59,836 nt of DNA from a virus, in IMG/VR virus record IMGVR_UViG_3300046804_002698, positions 1-59,836 of that record, one strand, 5' to 3'. Positions 1-6,903 of the stretch are shown in pieces. The position numbers and the translations under genes were made by a program. The notes under the pieces were generated by a model that saw only the letters and a list, made by a program, of their open reading frames with translations, was not told the DNA's origin and made no database searches. Every line of letters begins with the position of its first letter. Position 1 is the stretch's first letter.

Positions 1-17
1 TTTGGGACTAGCCCAAA
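1..17 (-). terminator. stem-loop after the leftmost leftward gene
   Basis: A six-base stem (TTTGGG with CCCAAA) encloses the loop ACTAG, 11 bases past the stop of the leftward gene at 29-205. It may be a terminator, but the window edge hides any T-tract, so this is an inference from position and structure. Confidence 0.4.
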
Positions 18-28
18 TCTTTGTATTA

Positions 29-205
29 TTACAGTCCTTCTGAATCGGACTTGTTGAACTCGGTCTTGAAATCAGAGACGAACTCATTTTTAGCATTCTT
101 CAATGCTTCCATGGTTGCCTTTGTGTTTGTCTTCACAAACTCTGGCGTAGCAGTAACAATGTCAACTGACTTGCCAGTTACTTTTCCAAGAAACTTGCCT
201 AACAT
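29..205 (-). CDS. small hypothetical protein (58 aa)
   Basis: Starts MLGKFLGKVTGKSV and ends in a charged tail, NKSDSEGL. The start is chosen because the leftward strand carries AAGGAG nine bases upstream of the ATG. It is lysine-rich with a predicted amphipathic helical middle, and no cysteine or membrane segment is seen. It is the last gene of the leftmost leftward unit, whose leader carries the CCGACTTATTCC element at 298-309. No family is recognised; function unknown. Confidence 0.65.
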   Translation of the reverse strand: MLGKFLGKVTGKSVDIVTATPEFVKTNTKATMEALKNAKNEFVSDFKTEFNKSDSEGL

Positions 206-215
206 AGTTTTCTCC

Positions 216-272
216 TTAGTTGAATAGTGAATCTAGAATGTCATGAATTAAATCAAATAGCCAATCTAACAA
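216..272 (-). CDS. possible 18-aa amphipathic micropeptide
   Basis: A leftward TTG-started frame of 18 codons would give a strongly amphipathic helix rich in Leu, Asp, Ile and Phe. It is preceded by a GGGGGTGA-like ribosome site and its stop codon overlaps the ribosome site of the 29-205 gene. It could equally be an untranslated leader. Very uncertain. Confidence 0.22.
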   Translation of the reverse strand: MLDWLFDLIHDILDSLFN

Positions 273-297
273 ACGGTCACCCCCTTCCCTAGATGTG

Positions 298-309
298 CCG
301 ACTTATTCC
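298..309 (-). promoter_or_regulatory. CCGACTTATTCC element, copy 1
   Basis: First of four identical 12-mers (GGAATAAGTCGG on the leftward strand) found ahead of leftward gene starts. In this copy the core CCGACTTAT is also mirrored by ATAAGTCGG 14 bases further on, forming a 9-bp inverted repeat across the end of the neighbouring gene. Role inferred: promoter, operator or conserved 5' leader. Confidence 0.5.
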
Positions 310-506
310 TACTGGTTTCGATAAGTCGGGTGGTTGTAACGTGCAACAATGTTATTGAATTTAGTTTCAATATCATTGCACGCATCGTTTACCCACATTG
401 GGAAATCGAGTGTGTCGTTTGTCACAGTGCGCTTTTTGCGGACTATTACTGCGTTAGTTATTAAGCCAGAGATTACGCCGGCGAGGAATAAAAGTATTTT
501 AAACAT
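309..506 (-). CDS. small membrane-anchored hypothetical protein (65 aa)
   Basis: Begins MFKILLFLAGVISGLITNAVIV, a single N-terminal membrane helix, followed by RKKR (positive-inside) and a soluble domain of about 40 residues containing a WVNDACNDI segment. Its ATG overlaps the stop of the upstream 36-aa gene, so the two are translationally coupled. It ends in the inverted repeat around the CCGACTTAT element. Function unknown; perhaps a membrane-modifying early protein. Confidence 0.65.
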   Translation of the reverse strand: MFKILLFLAGVISGLITNAVIVRKKRTVTNDTLDFPMWVNDACNDIETKFNNIVARYNHPTYRNQ

Positions 507-616
507 TATTTCTCCTTCTTGAACAATGTCATGTTCTTGACGTATAGTGCAAGGCCGGCGACAACAAATGCTATCGCTGTGGTGACTAGCGCAACTTTCT
601 TTAGAATCTTATTCAT
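506..616 (-). CDS. 36-aa membrane peptide
   Basis: Leftward frame MNKILKKVALVTTAIAFVV, with one hydrophobic helix of about 20 residues flanked by lysines, ending FKKEK. Its ATG overlaps the TGA of the upstream gene (ATGA) and its stop overlaps the downstream ATG, so it sits inside a tightly coupled operon. It is too short to assign a family. Confidence 0.6.
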   Translation of the reverse strand: MNKILKKVALVTTAIAFVVAGLALYVKNMTLFKKEK

Positions 617-783
617 CGTAGAGTCCTATCTTGTATCTTGTGGAAGTCTTCAAGGCACCAGTCTTCAGTTGTAACTATTGGACTGTTCTTTGAAGATATT
701 GCGACGGTTACTGTCAGTTTGGTTTTGTGACACATGGCACACAAACCTTTGCGCGGTACGTCATCGATGATTTTGATTTTCAT
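613..783 (-). CDS. small zinc-ribbon-like protein (56 aa)
   Basis: Starts MKIKIIDDVPRKGLCAMCHKT. A CAMC pair near residue 16 and a later WCLEDFH segment could bind one metal ion. The start was chosen over a longer frame because ATG at 783 overlaps the stop of the upstream gene (ATGA) and the hydrophobic KIKII strand then opens the protein. Family not recognised. Confidence 0.6.
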   Translation of the reverse strand: MKIKIIDDVPRKGLCAMCHKTKLTVTVAISSKNSPIVTTEDWCLEDFHKIQDRTLR

Positions 784-1082
784 ACGGGTGTGTTCTCCAC
801 GATCCACGCTTGCATCATTGCCGAGTGCATGTCCACGATGTTCATTGCTTGCGTGAAATTGGCACACGGGAATGCGAAGTTGTGATGGTCGGAAGAATCA
901 CCGGTGGGTGATTGGATGCTGAACTCGATGTAGCAGGTTTCGGTTGCAACGTGGTAGTGTGCCACAAACGATGAATACATGCCCTTTGGAAGGCTGCGTC
1001 CATCGGTGTACCACGCGTTGAAACCATATGCCTGCTCGTGTGCTGTGTCAATGTCGACTTGGCGTACGGTGATGATGCTCAT
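780..1082 (-). CDS. hypothetical protein (100 aa)
   Basis: Soluble protein starting MSIITVRQVDIDTAHEQ, aromatic- and histidine-rich in the middle (HYHVATETCYIEF). Its start overlaps the stop of the upstream 36-aa gene and its stop overlaps the ATG at 783, so it is an internal operon gene. No motif identifies a function. Confidence 0.65.
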   Translation of the reverse strand: MSIITVRQVDIDTAHEQAYGFNAWYTDGRSLPKGMYSSFVAHYHVATETCYIEFSIQSPTGDSSDHHNFAFPCANFTQAMNIVDMHSAMMQAWIVENTPV

Positions 1083-1192
1083 TATTTGTTCTCCTTTGAG
1101 TCGATGAAAAGAGCAGCGCCAACCACACCAATGGTGACTGTCACTACCCAGATCAAATTGCTGATGAGATTACTGATGATCATTTTCTTCAT
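1082..1192 (-). CDS. 36-aa membrane peptide
   Basis: Leftward frame MKKMIISNLISNLIWVVTVT with one long hydrophobic helix, ending FIDSKENK. It is coupled on both sides: its ATG overlaps the TAA of the 1192-1350 gene, and its own TAA overlaps the next ATG. The next gene's ribosome site (AAGGAG) lies within its last codons. Confidence 0.6.
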   Translation of the reverse strand: MKKMIISNLISNLIWVVTVTIGVVGAALFIDSKENK

Positions 1193-1350
1193 TATTCGCC
1201 CCTTTCGAGCTGATTGATTCGGTCGTTCATCATGTGAAGAAGCCTTTGGTGTGTTTCGATGATGTTACCGAGCTTTTCGGTGATTCTGGTCAAGCCCTTC
1301 AAGGCTTCCAAAACCAGTTCGCTACTGTCCATATTCTGAATGTTTGTCAT
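1192..1350 (-). CDS. small coiled-coil protein (52 aa)
   Basis: Starts MTNIQNMDSSELVLEALKGL. A heptad-like run of Leu and Ile (LTRITEKLGNIIETHQRLL) predicts a short coiled coil ending in NQLERGE. It is the first gene of a leftward operon. The 12-mer element at 1366-1377 and a GGGAAAAC stretch precede the ATG; the Shine-Dalgarno match is weak. Confidence 0.55.
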   Translation of the reverse strand: MTNIQNMDSSELVLEALKGLTRITEKLGNIIETHQRLLHMMNDRINQLERGE

Positions 1351-1365
1351 GGTGTTTTCCCTTTC

Positions 1366-1377
1366 CCGACTTATTCC
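1366..1377 (-). promoter_or_regulatory. CCGACTTATTCC element, copy 2
   Basis: Identical 12-mer 16 bases upstream of the 1192-1350 start. On the leftward strand a TATAAA sequence lies about 9 bases before it, so the element could begin near the transcription start and form the mRNA 5' end. Inference. Confidence 0.5.
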
Positions 1378-1537
1378 GAATGTTTATAATGCCCCGTTAT
1401 CAACTTTGTCCCGGTGGGGCAGACCGAGGGGTTTTTGGGTGTTGACTACCCAGCCTGATTCGACATCCATTGGTGTCAGGCTACCAGTACATAGGCTTTT
1501 CCTGTTTACTGGATCGTGTCCTATGATTATTTACACG

Positions 1538-1553
1538 CCTAGTTATAACTAGG
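1538..1553. repeat. perfect palindrome CCTAGTTATAACTAGG
   Basis: A 16-base perfect palindrome in non-coding DNA. A related CTAGTTTTAAACTAG palindrome occurs at 51721-51735, and CTAG-bounded elements recur at 9.5-14.7 kb. A dimeric repressor site is a reasonable guess. Confidence 0.5.
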
Positions 1554-1628
1554 ATTTCTCGTGAAAAGGTATTCGACATAGGAATTCCAACCTATTGGCT
1601 GGCTATTCGAAACCTTACACAAGATCTT

Positions 1629-1922
1629 TTAGATGATCTTTTCGATGAAGGTCTCCATATTATTGGGACCGAGTTCACCTTCAGTCATCTGAAACAGCCA
1701 TTCGGCTGCTCTTTTGTGCTTGTTAGAGCCTTTGAAAATTTGGACATAGGTACTGGTGTTGTCGGTCATTTGGTACTGAACCGTAACACGCAGAGCCATT
1801 TTGAGATGAGTTTCTCCGTTTTGGACTACATCTCCAATTTCAAAGTTGATAAAGCCATCACGAAAGGTAGCTTCACCAATTTGCTTGAAGGTATCCAAAA
1901 GGATACGGGTTGTGAACGACAT
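1629..1922 (-). CDS. hypothetical protein (97 aa)
   Basis: Starts MSFTTRILLDTFKQIGEATF and looks like a compact alpha/beta soluble protein with a central beta-rich segment (MALRVTVQYQMTDNTSTYVQIF). The leftward strand has GGAGTAAAAC before the ATG. It closes a unit with the three genes upstream on the leftward strand. No family recognised. Confidence 0.65.
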   Translation of the reverse strand: MSFTTRILLDTFKQIGEATFRDGFINFEIGDVVQNGETHLKMALRVTVQYQMTDNTSTYVQIFKGSNKHKRAAEWLFQMTEGELGPNNMETFIEKII

Positions 1923-1925
1923 GTT

Positions 1926-2174
1926 TTACTCCTTGTTCAGTTCTTCGAATTTGGATTTCCAGTTGATTTCTTCGAATTCGGATTTCCAGTCCAAGGTGGC
2001 TTGGGTTTGTGCGTCGAGCTTCTTGGTCAGATCGATAATGATCTGGTGAAGGCAGTCTACGCAGTTGACGTGCTGGTAAGTGGTACCCAGTGTTTCGTGG
2101 GTGAACTCTTCGCAACGAGGTGCGAAACCTTCCGGGGGGTGACAACCCCAAGTGATCATCCAGTGTCGCAACAT
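1926..2174 (-). CDS. small Cys-rich protein with duplicated C-terminal peptide (82 aa)
   Basis: Contains CHPPEGFAPRCEE and CVDCLHQ, four cysteines that could hold a zinc ion. The C-terminus has a near-tandem duplication, WKSEFEEI then WKSKFEEL, visible at DNA level as a 24-base near-repeat at about 1937-1993. Preceded by GGAGTAAAAC. Function unknown. Confidence 0.62.
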   Translation of the reverse strand: MLRHWMITWGCHPPEGFAPRCEEFTHETLGTTYQHVNCVDCLHQIIIDLTKKLDAQTQATLDWKSEFEEINWKSKFEELNKE

Positions 2175-2177
2175 GTT

Positions 2178-2384
2178 TTACTCCTCTGTTCCGTAGAACT
2201 CTTCGTCGATGATCTTGTTGCATCTGCCGCAGTACAAGCCATGTGATTTTTCATCCATGAAGTACATTGCAAGGTGTCTGTCGGCACACGGGTTGTTCGT
2301 TGGCTTCTTATTCTTTAAGACCCAACGAATGAAAAGTGCACACACGATAAGAGTGTACACGAGAATTGAGGCGTAGTACATCAT
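2178..2384 (-). CDS. membrane protein with cytoplasmic zinc knuckle (68 aa)
   Basis: One N-terminal membrane helix (ASILVYTLIVCALFIRWVL) is followed by KNKK and a soluble tail with CADRH and CGRC, spaced like a small zinc-binding domain. Its start overlaps the end of the 2381-2653 gene (ATGA), which suggests coupled synthesis. Unknown function. Confidence 0.62.
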   Translation of the reverse strand: MMYYASILVYTLIVCALFIRWVLKNKKPTNNPCADRHLAMYFMDEKSHGLYCGRCNKIIDEEFYGTEE

Positions 2385-2653
2385 GCTTGTTCCTTTTTGT
2401 TTTCGGGTTTCTTGAAGACTTCATTCCAGCATTCTGGGTGAAAGCCCATGAGAATGAGGTCTCGTTCTTCTGGGGTCAACTGGGGGAAAGCGTCCTGAAT
2501 CAAAAGACCACCAGTTGTCCAAGCAACAAACTGTTCCTTGTTCAACTTGATGTGATTGATCTTTTTGCAGTGATGACACTGGTTTCTGCCCCAGATTGTT
2601 TCTTGGCCGGCGTCCGAAAGATCAAACGCACGGATGTTGGTGTCAATGCTCAT
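2381..2653 (-). CDS. hypothetical protein with CHHC motif (90 aa)
   Basis: Starts MSIDTNIRAFDLSDAGQETI. A CHHC motif near residue 26 and later H/C residues (FHPECW) could coordinate zinc. It is the first gene of its operon, with ribosome site AAGGAGGC and the 12-mer element at 2672-2683 just upstream. No family recognised. Confidence 0.62.
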   Translation of the reverse strand: MSIDTNIRAFDLSDAGQETIWGRNQCHHCKKINHIKLNKEQFVAWTTGGLLIQDAFPQLTPEERDLILMGFHPECWNEVFKKPENKKEQA

Positions 2654-2671
2654 CTTAAGCCTCCTTAAATA

Positions 2672-2683
2672 CCGACTTATTCC
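2672..2683 (-). promoter_or_regulatory. CCGACTTATTCC element, copy 3
   Basis: The 12-mer lies 18 bases before the 2381-2653 start, directly ahead of its ribosome site. On the leftward strand it is preceded by AT-rich TAGTATTATTG, a plausible -10 region. This again places the element in the first bases of the transcript. Confidence 0.5.
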
Positions 2684-2723
2684 CTAAACAATAATACTAT
2701 TATTATTAGACTAGGGGCTAAGT

Positions 2724-2786
2724 AAGAAAAAAAAAGAAGTCCAACCAAGTCGATGCATGTAGGGGACATGCACCGACCTGGCTGAA
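2724..2786 (-). terminator. strong terminator of the SSB-like gene
   Basis: A long stem (GGTCGGTGCATGT with ACATGCATCGACT, one G-T mismatch) around a CCCCT loop is followed on the leftward strand by TTCTTTTTTTTT. It sits just downstream of the 2810-3343 gene. This is a classic intrinsic terminator. Confidence 0.85.
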
Positions 2787-2809
2787 CAACGGTTGGGTGA
2801 CCGAACCCG

Positions 2810-3343
2810 CTAGAAGGGGTCTTCTTCGGTCACGATGGATGGGGCTGCGGGTGCGCTCAAGAGAGCCATCCCCTTGGTGTCGACGAACAAGTCGAGGTCG
2901 TCGAAGTCGCCGGTCTCCGGGCTGATCGTCAATTCACCGATCTCCCAGCGTGCGATGGCACCTTCCTTCAGGAAGATGGATGCCTTCTGCGAGGTCCGCT
3001 CCACACCGAACGAGGTGTACTTGTCGGTCTTGATGGCGGTCATCTCGAAGTCCGAGATGTCGTTGGCCACAGCGAGCCGGCAAGCACGGTGGTAGTCCTG
3101 ACCGTCGCGGGTCTTGGCGGTCCCGTCGATGAAAGCCGTTGCACCGGCGATCACCTGAGCGTCAGCCTTCGGGTCCATCCACAAGGTGTAGATGACACCC
3201 GGGGTGAAGCCGGCGGGGCTGTCGAACTTCACCGAGAGGGTGAGAGGTACGACGACCTTGGTGAAGGTGGACCCATCCTTGCGGGTGTGGGTGTGCGTTG
3301 AAGGTGCACCGACCTTGGTGACGAGAAGAGTCATGAGACTCAA
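2810..3343 (-). CDS. putative single-stranded-DNA-binding-like protein (177 aa)
   Basis: Seen: a beta-rich 177-aa protein with an acidic C-terminal tip ending TEEDPF, and a large free-standing gene with its own leader and strong terminator. Known: bacterial and phage SSB proteins end in an acidic tail finishing with Pro-Phe that docks replication partners. Inferred: an SSB-like, OB-fold replication protein. Its GC content is clearly higher than its neighbours, which points to transfer or codon selection for high expression. It contains an in-frame CGGA (CGG at 2996-2998 on this strand) read as arginine with no frame change. Other possibility: an unrelated protein with an acidic tail. Confidence 0.55.
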   Translation of the reverse strand: MSLMTLLVTKVGAPSTHTHTRKDGSTFTKVVVPLTLSVKFDSPAGFTPGVIYTLWMDPKADAQVIAGATAFIDGTAKTRDGQDYHRACRLAVANDISDFEMTAIKTDKYTSFGVERTSQKASIFLKEGAIARWEIGELTISPETGDFDDLDLFVDTKGMALLSAPAAPSIVTEEDPF

Positions 3344-3351
3344 CTCCTTTC

Positions 3352-3367
3352 TGTGACCTGAGTCACA
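3352..3367 (-). promoter_or_regulatory. palindrome TGTGAC-CTGA-GTCACA upstream of the SSB-like gene
   Basis: Perfect inverted repeat of six bases with a four-base spacer, starting 9 bases beyond the SSB-like start codon and overlapping its leader. Probably an operator for a dimeric regulator. It resembles a CRP-type half-site arrangement in sequence, but the spacing is shorter. Confidence 0.5.
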
Positions 3368-3412
3368 TCAACTGCGGTAGCCCGATTGCTACCAGCAGGC
3401 GGGAAACAAATC

Positions 3413-3424
3413 CCGACTTATTCC
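3413..3424 (-). promoter_or_regulatory. CCGACTTATTCC element, copy 4
   Basis: Fourth identical copy, 70 bases upstream of the SSB-like start. Unlike copies 2 and 3, no obvious -10 box precedes it. The same element therefore heads at least three separate leftward units. Confidence 0.5.
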
Positions 3425-3543
3425 ACGGCCAGACCCGTTAGGGAACTTACCGCAGAACATCTTAGAACGAACAAAAGCCAAACCCGAAACCTACGGACTA
3501 TAGCCAGCACTGGGCTCATTTAGAATCGGGGGCAAGAATATTA

Positions 3544-6500
3544 CTAAAGACCCAGATTCTTGAGTCCTTCGATCAGCAGATCCATCATGCACTTCTGTCC
3601 ACGCTTACCGGCCTGGAACACTACGCGATCCAGCAAGCCGTAACGCAGGTGAGCATTTGCCTTGACGTACTCACCACGTCCCTCGTGCCACACCTTCTCG
3701 TAGCTCATCTTGGGGTCGGTGAGCCAACGATACAAGGCCACAGCCATCTTGCTGGGTGACTTTGCCTGTTCGATCTCGTCGACCATTTCCTTGATGATAC
3801 CCGACAGATTGTCCGATGCGATGACAGCGTTCCATGCCTTGAAGTAACGGCTGGACCACTGTGTCTCTTCGCTCTTTGCTTCTGCCTTTGCCTGATCGTA
3901 TGCACGGAGCTTGCGCATGTACTTGGTGTTGAACTCTTCAAGAACCGCCTGAACATCAGTGGAAAGTGTTGGGATCAACTCCTGCAGCTTGGGAATCAAC
4001 TCAGAACGGTTACGCAAGTAAATCGTGTTCTGCTTTTCTTCCTGAACCTTCTTCAGTACCTGGACATAGGTCTTGACAAGTTCGGTCAATGGACCATCGT
4101 ACATGTACTGCGAAAGCTTTTCGTACACGGTCTTTGGCATCCTGTTGGCAATGTACCCGTCAATGCTGACAGATGGCCGCTTCACAAGGTCATTGACCAT
4201 GCTGTCCCAGAGATCACCAACGTTGCCCCTGATGTAGTCAAATGCATCAAGGTTTGCCGTCTGTGACGATGCGTCGATGATGTCATTGCCCGTTGCCGGC
4301 ATGAAGCTTGGGTAGCTTGGACCGTAGATGCATGCGTAAACCATCATGAAGTTGGCAAACGAGCCAAACCCAGGGTTCAAGCACTGAGCCTTGATCATGT
4401 CCGTGGCGTTTTCACGAGTAAACGTGCGCTTTGAGTACGGAGTGTTGTCAATGATCTTGTTCAACTTGTCATCAACCGTGACACCACTGAGCAGTGAGCT
4501 CATTGATGGTGTAGCTTCAGCCAAGTCGATTACCTGAACCATTGCTTCGTTTACACGCATGAACGGCATGTAGTCCTCGTGGTAAGGCTCAATCGAATAG
4601 CCGCCAGGACCGTTTGGTGAACGGATCACAACGACCATGTTGATTGCTTCCTCTGGCGTAGACGGCACGTCCAGGTTAGCAGGGATGATGAATCCACCCT
4701 TTGCTTCCTGCAACATCATGTCGTTGCTGCACCACAGCTTAATACGGATGAAGCGAGCCATGTCACCATCCTGGTCCCAGGTGTCGTGCATCTCTGCGGT
4801 TTCGGCAAAGCGATACCCAGGGATGACTGCACCAAAGCGCTTGTCAAACCAGACAAGGTTATTGGTTTCCTCGGGCAGGTTTTGGCCTCCAAGCACAGCC
4901 AATGCTTCGTCAGTGATCACCGGTGCCATGAATGCGTTGTGCATGGGCAGCCAGATGTTTCCACGCTTGAGCGATGCAGCCATCCTGTTAGCCAACTGAC
5001 CATAGGCCAGATGGATGAAGTTTGAGCTGTCGTACAGGGAGAAACCTGCTTCCTGCCACTTGACGTAGTTTGCCTGCCACTCTTGGAGTTCGTTGTTCTC
5101 GTTGACGATTCCACCTTCCTCCTGATCAATGGCATCCACCTTCATCCACTTTGGCATGAGTCCAAGCTCAATTTCATCCTTGAAATCAGCCAACAGATTA
5201 TTGCATGTTGCCTTCATGTGTTCTGGCGTGTACAGCCACGGGTTGTTGATCATCGATTGATCATCAACTGAGACTTCGTACAGGGTTGGCATTTCCCATG
5301 CAACAAAAGTGTAGTTGCCATTGGTAGTGAACAACTCCTTCTTTTCCATGGATTCGTGGTACACCAAGTCTGACTGGATGTCTTCATCTTCAACGATGTG
5401 CAACAAGCCCTTCAGCATGAAGTTTGGCGTGATCATACGGAACAGCCAGGTGTGATTGCCGCGGTGAACTCCACCGATGATACGACGCTTGGTTTCCTCA
5501 TCCTCAATGCCAAAGCACATCTTGATGAACTTTGACTTGCGCATGAATGCAGGACCATCGAACATGACCTCCTCAGAAGGATCATACCCAATGTAATTGT
5601 CCTGCAACCACTTGTTGGTGTACACGCCAAGCTTGATCGTGTTCATTGGCTTTGAGCGGTAGATCTCGGTAAACCGCGTGATTTCCTGAAGACGCTTTGG
5701 TGTCTTCTTCATATCAAGCACGTTGAGACCCAATTCGCTCAATGACCAGCTGTTATCGTCGCGCATCTTCAAGAAGAAAGCGTGGGTTGCGTTGGCCCAA
5801 GCAAAGTTGGATTCTGCGATAAGCGCATCCAGGTCTCCGTTGTCCTTTTCCATCCACGTCTTCAGCTCCCTGATGGTGATCATCTTGAGCTTGAACTTCT
5901 TGCCCCGGCTGTTGAGCTTGTGTTCAAACAAGCCGTATTGCCAGGTCGGGCTGTTCTTGATGGGCATGAGCCACAAGTTGTGCTTGTACTCACCGTTCTG
6001 ACCCACGCGGGTTACGGTTCCCATCTTGAATGGCTTGTTCGTCTTGAGTGACGTGTCGTAGCCCAGCTTCTCAATGTCGCTTGGGTCGTTGGTTACGACG
6101 TGGAAGAAGTCATGCATGAATGCAATCACTTCTGCTCCTTTCTGGTTGTCGTGGAACTCTTGCGTCAAACGCTTGAGTTTTTCTTGTGGTGTTTCTTCTT
6201 TCATGGGTTTTACCTCCCCATTTGTTTTTGGTTTCATTGCGTTACCTCCTGTGTTTGGTGGTATGTTTGGTTGATGACGTTGGATGAACTCATCCAATTC
6301 TGGGTTGTTTGCAAGCATCTCTTCAATGCGATCTTGGATCCTTGCGTTACGTGCAGCCTTTGTTTCAGCAATAGCCCAAACGTTGATCGCCCATCGGTCT
6401 GGCGATACATCACTGACACTATGCGTGTGTTTGCAGTTGAAAGAAAATACTTCTCCCCCCTTAAGCAGCATGGTGTAATCGGGTTTGCTGGATTCACGAT

Positions 6501-6903
6501 CTGAGGCAATGCTCCATTTGCACTGCCCAAGATTGATCGCAAAGGCCCATTCGGCGGCGTACGTGGTGTCACGGTGTGGCTTGATTGACCCACCCTTTGA
6601 GATCAAAGCAGTTTGTGCCTTCATCCCATACTGGTGGCAAATGTTAACAATCCATTGCCAGAGTTCCGCATGCATCAACTTCGGCTCAAATGGCTGAGTG
6701 ATGTTTGATGCCGTGTCAAGTGGAGCCTGATATGGCATCCAGATCCTCTGGCGACCACGTGCGTACGAAGAGACATCAGTCTCCAGGATTGGAGCAATGT
6801 CACGCTCAAGCGTATCACGCAACCATTTCTGGACTTCTGGGCTCAGTACGACATGCTTCCGGATTGAATCCGGGGCTCTGCCTACGTTTGGTGGTGTTGT
6901 CAT
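3544..6903 (-). CDS. large multidomain protein (1119 aa): oxygenase-like N-terminus fused to an unidentified domain
   Basis: Residues 1-180 resemble the 2-oxoglutarate/Fe(II) dioxygenase fold: SIKPHRDTTY gives an H-x-D pair (H110, D112), then a distal histidine (H159 or H161) and R170. After a proline linker (about 210-222) come two internal ATGs (223 and 234), each with its own strong ribosome site, so the rest is probably also made as a separate protein. Near residue 710 lies DTWDQDGDMARF, a DxDGD motif like the catalytic loop of double-psi beta-barrel RNA polymerases. The rest is unrecognised and the C-terminus is helical. It uses in-frame CGG as arginine (for example at 4177, 5674 and 5905). 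The start has the ribosome site GAGGAGGT and overlaps the upstream stop. The polymerase idea is weak, as only one motif supports it. Confidence 0.6.
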   Translation of the reverse strand: MTTPPNVGRAPDSIRKHVVLSPEVQKWLRDTLERDIAPILETDVSSYARGRQRIWMPYQAPLDTASNITQPFEPKLMHAELWQWIVNICHQYGMKAQTALISKGGSIKPHRDTTYAAEWAFAINLGQCKWSIASDRESSKPDYTMLLKGGEVFSFNCKHTHSVSDVSPDRWAINVWAIAETKAARNARIQDRIEEMLANNPELDEFIQRHQPNIPPNTGGNAMKPKTNGEVKPMKEETPQEKLKRLTQEFHDNQKGAEVIAFMHDFFHVVTNDPSDIEKLGYDTSLKTNKPFKMGTVTRVGQNGEYKHNLWLMPIKNSPTWQYGLFEHKLNSRGKKFKLKMITIRELKTWMEKDNGDLDALIAESNFAWANATHAFFLKMRDDNSWSLSELGLNVLDMKKTPKRLQEITRFTEIYRSKPMNTIKLGVYTNKWLQDNYIGYDPSEEVMFDGPAFMRKSKFIKMCFGIEDEETKRRIIGGVHRGNHTWLFRMITPNFMLKGLLHIVEDEDIQSDLVYHESMEKKELFTTNGNYTFVAWEMPTLYEVSVDDQSMINNPWLYTPEHMKATCNNLLADFKDEIELGLMPKWMKVDAIDQEEGGIVNENNELQEWQANYVKWQEAGFSLYDSSNFIHLAYGQLANRMAASLKRGNIWLPMHNAFMAPVITDEALAVLGGQNLPEETNNLVWFDKRFGAVIPGYRFAETAEMHDTWDQDGDMARFIRIKLWCSNDMMLQEAKGGFIIPANLDVPSTPEEAINMVVVIRSPNGPGGYSIEPYHEDYMPFMRVNEAMVQVIDLAEATPSMSSLLSGVTVDDKLNKIIDNTPYSKRTFTRENATDMIKAQCLNPGFGSFANFMMVYACIYGPSYPSFMPATGNDIIDASSQTANLDAFDYIRGNVGDLWDSMVNDLVKRPSVSIDGYIANRMPKTVYEKLSQYMYDGPLTELVKTYVQVLKKVQEEKQNTIYLRNRSELIPKLQELIPTLSTDVQAVLEEFNTKYMRKLRAYDQAKAEAKSEETQWSSRYFKAWNAVIASDNLSGIIKEMVDEIEQAKSPSKMAVALYRWLTDPKMSYEKVWHEGRGEYVKANAHLRYGLLDRVVFQAGKRGQKCMMDLLIEGLKNLGL
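6202..6250 (-). promoter_or_regulatory. two internal ribosome sites and starts inside the 1119-aa gene
   Basis: On the leftward strand, GGAGGTAACGCAATG ends at 6235 (ATG at 6237). This is the same 15 bases as at the gene's own start (6903). GGGGAGGTAAAACCCATG follows, ending at 6202 (ATG at 6204). Both ATGs are in frame. This strongly suggests that a second gene started here before the upstream gene lost its stop. Confidence 0.7.

Larger units (their letters stand above)
1351..1628. other. non-coding stretch with hairpins and a palindrome
   Basis: No convincing gene is seen. The stretch holds a 7-bp hairpin at 1452-1482 (AGCCTGA with TCAGGCT), an overlapping 5-bp stem (TGGGT with ACCCA), a GCCCC/GGGGC stem near 1390-1420 and a perfect 16-base palindrome at 1538-1553. 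It lies between two leftward operons and probably combines a terminator for the upstream operon with control signals for the downstream one. Confidence 0.5.

Noticed and set aside
1452-1620. tRNA-like hairpins around 1452-1620
   Set aside because: Individual stems exist, but D, anticodon and T arms are not in the right order or spacing, and no acceptor stem closes them.
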